A stretch of 5,734 nucleotides of DNA, taken from the NCBI GenBank assembly GCA_016869775.1, contig VGDJ01000078.1:1-5734 (forward strand), written 5' to 3'. Below are positions 4,798 through 5,734 of this stretch, piece by piece (positions within the stretch are counted from its first letter, which is position 1; each line of letters opens with the position of its first letter). Position numbers and translations under genes: made by a program. The stretch is from Alphaproteobacteria bacterium. Its GTDB lineage: Bacteria > Pseudomonadota > Alphaproteobacteria > Rickettsiales > UBA1997. Under the pieces are notes generated by a model. It saw only the letters and a program-made list of their open reading frames with translations. It had not been told where the DNA came from and did no database searches.

Positions 4798-5734
4798 TTA
4801 TATTTTGTCGTAAGAGATTTTTTCGAATTTGGCACCGCGGTGCGTTGTGGCGCCATCTTTCGCCGAGCCGACGGTTTGTGTATATTTCCACAAAGCGCCA
4901 CTCGTATAATCATGTTCGCGAGCCTTGAATTGCTGGCGTCTTTGCGCGATTTCGTCGTCGGAAATTAACACATCAATCGTGCCATTTTCGGCATCGATTT
5001 TGATTTTGTCGCCATCTTTAAGCAAGGCGATAACCCCGCCAACACTGGCTTCTGGACTGACATGTCCAACACAAAATCCGCGCGTTCCGCCCGAAAATCT
5101 GCCATCGGTGATGAGGGCAACTTTTTTGCCCATGCCCTGCCCGAAAATCGCCGCGGTGGTCGCCAACATTTCGCGCATTCCCGGGCCTCCTTTTGGACCT
5201 TCATAACGGATCACCAACACATCGCCTTCTTGATATTTTTTTTGCTCAACCGCCTTGAAACATTCTTCTTCCGAATCAAAACAGCGCGCATTGCCAAGAA
5301 ATACCAAATCATCATTTTGCATTCCTGCGACCTTGACCACAGCACCTTCGGTCGCCAAATTGCCTTTTAACACCACCACTCCACCACTTGGCGATAAAGG
5401 CTTCGACGGCAAATAAACCACATCTTGCTTTTCGTTAAATTTTATGTCGCGCAAATTTTCTGCCATAGTTTTGCCCGTAACTGTAAGGCAATCGCCGTGA
5501 ATAAAACCAGCATCTAACAATACTTTCAAAATCATTTGCACGCCACCGGCTTCATATAAATCTTTGGCAACATATTTGCCACCCGGTTTCATATCAGCAA
5601 TATAAGGGGTGCGCTTAAAAATTTTGGCAATATCGAATACATCAAAATTAATGCCACATTCATTGGCAATTGCCGGCAAATGAAGCACAGCATTGGTCGA
5701 GCCACCAGTTGCCGCCACGATTGTTGTAGCATTT
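4798..5734 (-). CDS. ilvD: Dihydroxy-acid dehydratase, C-terminal half (5' end outside the window)
   Basis: IlvD is an iron-sulfur enzyme that dehydrates 2,3-dihydroxy-3-methylbutanoate and its homologue to the 2-keto acids leading to valine, leucine and isoleucine. The reading frame is open from the right edge, beginning NATTIVAATGGSTNAVLHLPAIANE, so the GTG at 5718 is internal and not a start. About 311 residues are present of a usual 555-615. Visible family hallmarks are GGSTNAVLHL, LPSGGVVVLKGNLATEGAVVK-type wording (here PLSPSGG), IRYEGPKGGPGMREML, and the second ILVD/EDD signature ITDGRFSGGTRG at about 5083-5115, whose GRFSGG serine is the likely catalytic base. The three cluster-binding cysteines lie in the missing N-terminal half. 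The stop is TAA at 4800-4798. The related Edd (6-phosphogluconate dehydratase) is less likely given the length and the GPKGGPGMREM form. Codon use resembles metG more than the accessory genes. Confidence 0.95.
   Translation of the reverse strand, partial: NATTIVAATGGSTNAVLHLPAIANECGINFDVFDIAKIFKRTPYIADMKPGGKYVAKDLYEAGGVQMILKVLLDAGFIHGDCLTVTGKTMAENLRDIKFNEKQDVVYLPSKPLSPSGGVVVLKGNLATEGAVVKVAGMQNDDLVFLGNARCFDSEEECFKAVEQKKYQEGDVLVIRYEGPKGGPGMREMLATTAAIFGQGMGKKVALITDGRFSGGTRGFCVGHVSPEASVGGVIALLKDGDKIKIDAENGTIDVLISDDEIAQRRQQFKAREHDYTSGALWKYTQTVGSAKDGATTHRGAKFEKISYDKI

Noticed and set aside
4743..5370. Plus-strand open frames antisense to ilvD
   Set aside because: The ilvD protein frame on the minus strand is conserved throughout. 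The antisense frames show no recognisable domain and are by-products of its codon pattern.
5716..5718. GTG at 5718 as the start of a short ilvD
   Set aside because: The conserved IlvD sequence continues upstream of it in frame to the window edge (NATTIVA before ATGGSTNAVLHL), so it is an internal valine codon.

Overview
The window appears to come from a low-GC alphaproteobacterium. The visible parts of release factor 1, methionyl-tRNA synthetase (MetRS) and dihydroxy-acid dehydratase carry alphaproteobacterial-style signatures. Examples are the GPGGQSVNTTDSAVRITH block of RF1 and the short 511-residue MetRS that begins FYVTSPIYYVNDVPHIGH and lacks the usual zinc-binding cysteines. The A+T bias suggests a Rickettsiales/Holosporales-like or other small-genome lineage. 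The presence of ilvD (branched-chain amino-acid synthesis) argues against a strongly reduced obligate parasite. This placement is inference from memory of the families, not from a search.

Layout: (1) 1-837, minus strand, prfA (RF1), cut at its 3' end by the window edge. (2) 838-1209, a divergent 372-base spacer. It holds a T/A-homopolymer tandem repeat that forms the prfA leader and a roughly 173-base, almost fully self-complementary inverted repeat (945-1117) that looks like a MITE or a structured RNA. (3) 1210-2745, plus strand, metG. (4) 2765-3502, plus strand, a class I SAM-dependent methyltransferase 19 bases after the metG stop. (5) 3503-3667, a convergent spacer holding a second copy of the metG 3' end and no clear terminator. 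(6) 3668-4555, minus strand, a GNAT-like acetyltransferase. (7) 4582-4770, minus strand, a small single-membrane-span protein. (8) 4798-5734, minus strand, the C-terminal half of ilvD, cut at its 5' end by the window edge. The genes ilvD, the small membrane ORF and the GNAT gene are spaced by 27 and 26 bases and could be co-transcribed.

The most striking observation is at the 3' end of metG. The last coding bases of metG (2698-2735) are repeated exactly, 38 of 38 bases, at 3511-3548, just past the methyltransferase stop codon. Homology stops sharply on both sides. Copy 1 finishes metG as ...FPRLIS-stop. Copy 2, read in the metG frame, would finish it as ...FPRLESK-stop, which looks more like the native MetRS C-terminus. 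This is what results when a mobile segment integrates into the 3' end of a gene, supplies a replacement tail so the host gene survives, and leaves the displaced original tail on the far side. Here the inserted unit is only 813 bases (one repeat plus 775 bases) and carries a single gene and no recombinase. It therefore looks like a one-gene cassette moved in trans, or the residue of such an event. Codon choice supports foreign origin: the methyltransferase has eight ATA isoleucine codons and mostly AGA/AGG arginine, whereas metG has no ATA and mostly CGC.

Functionally, prfA and metG are translation housekeeping genes and ilvD is amino-acid metabolism. The stretch between metG and ilvD (about 2736-4797) is accessory: two transferase-type enzymes of unknown substrate and a small membrane protein.
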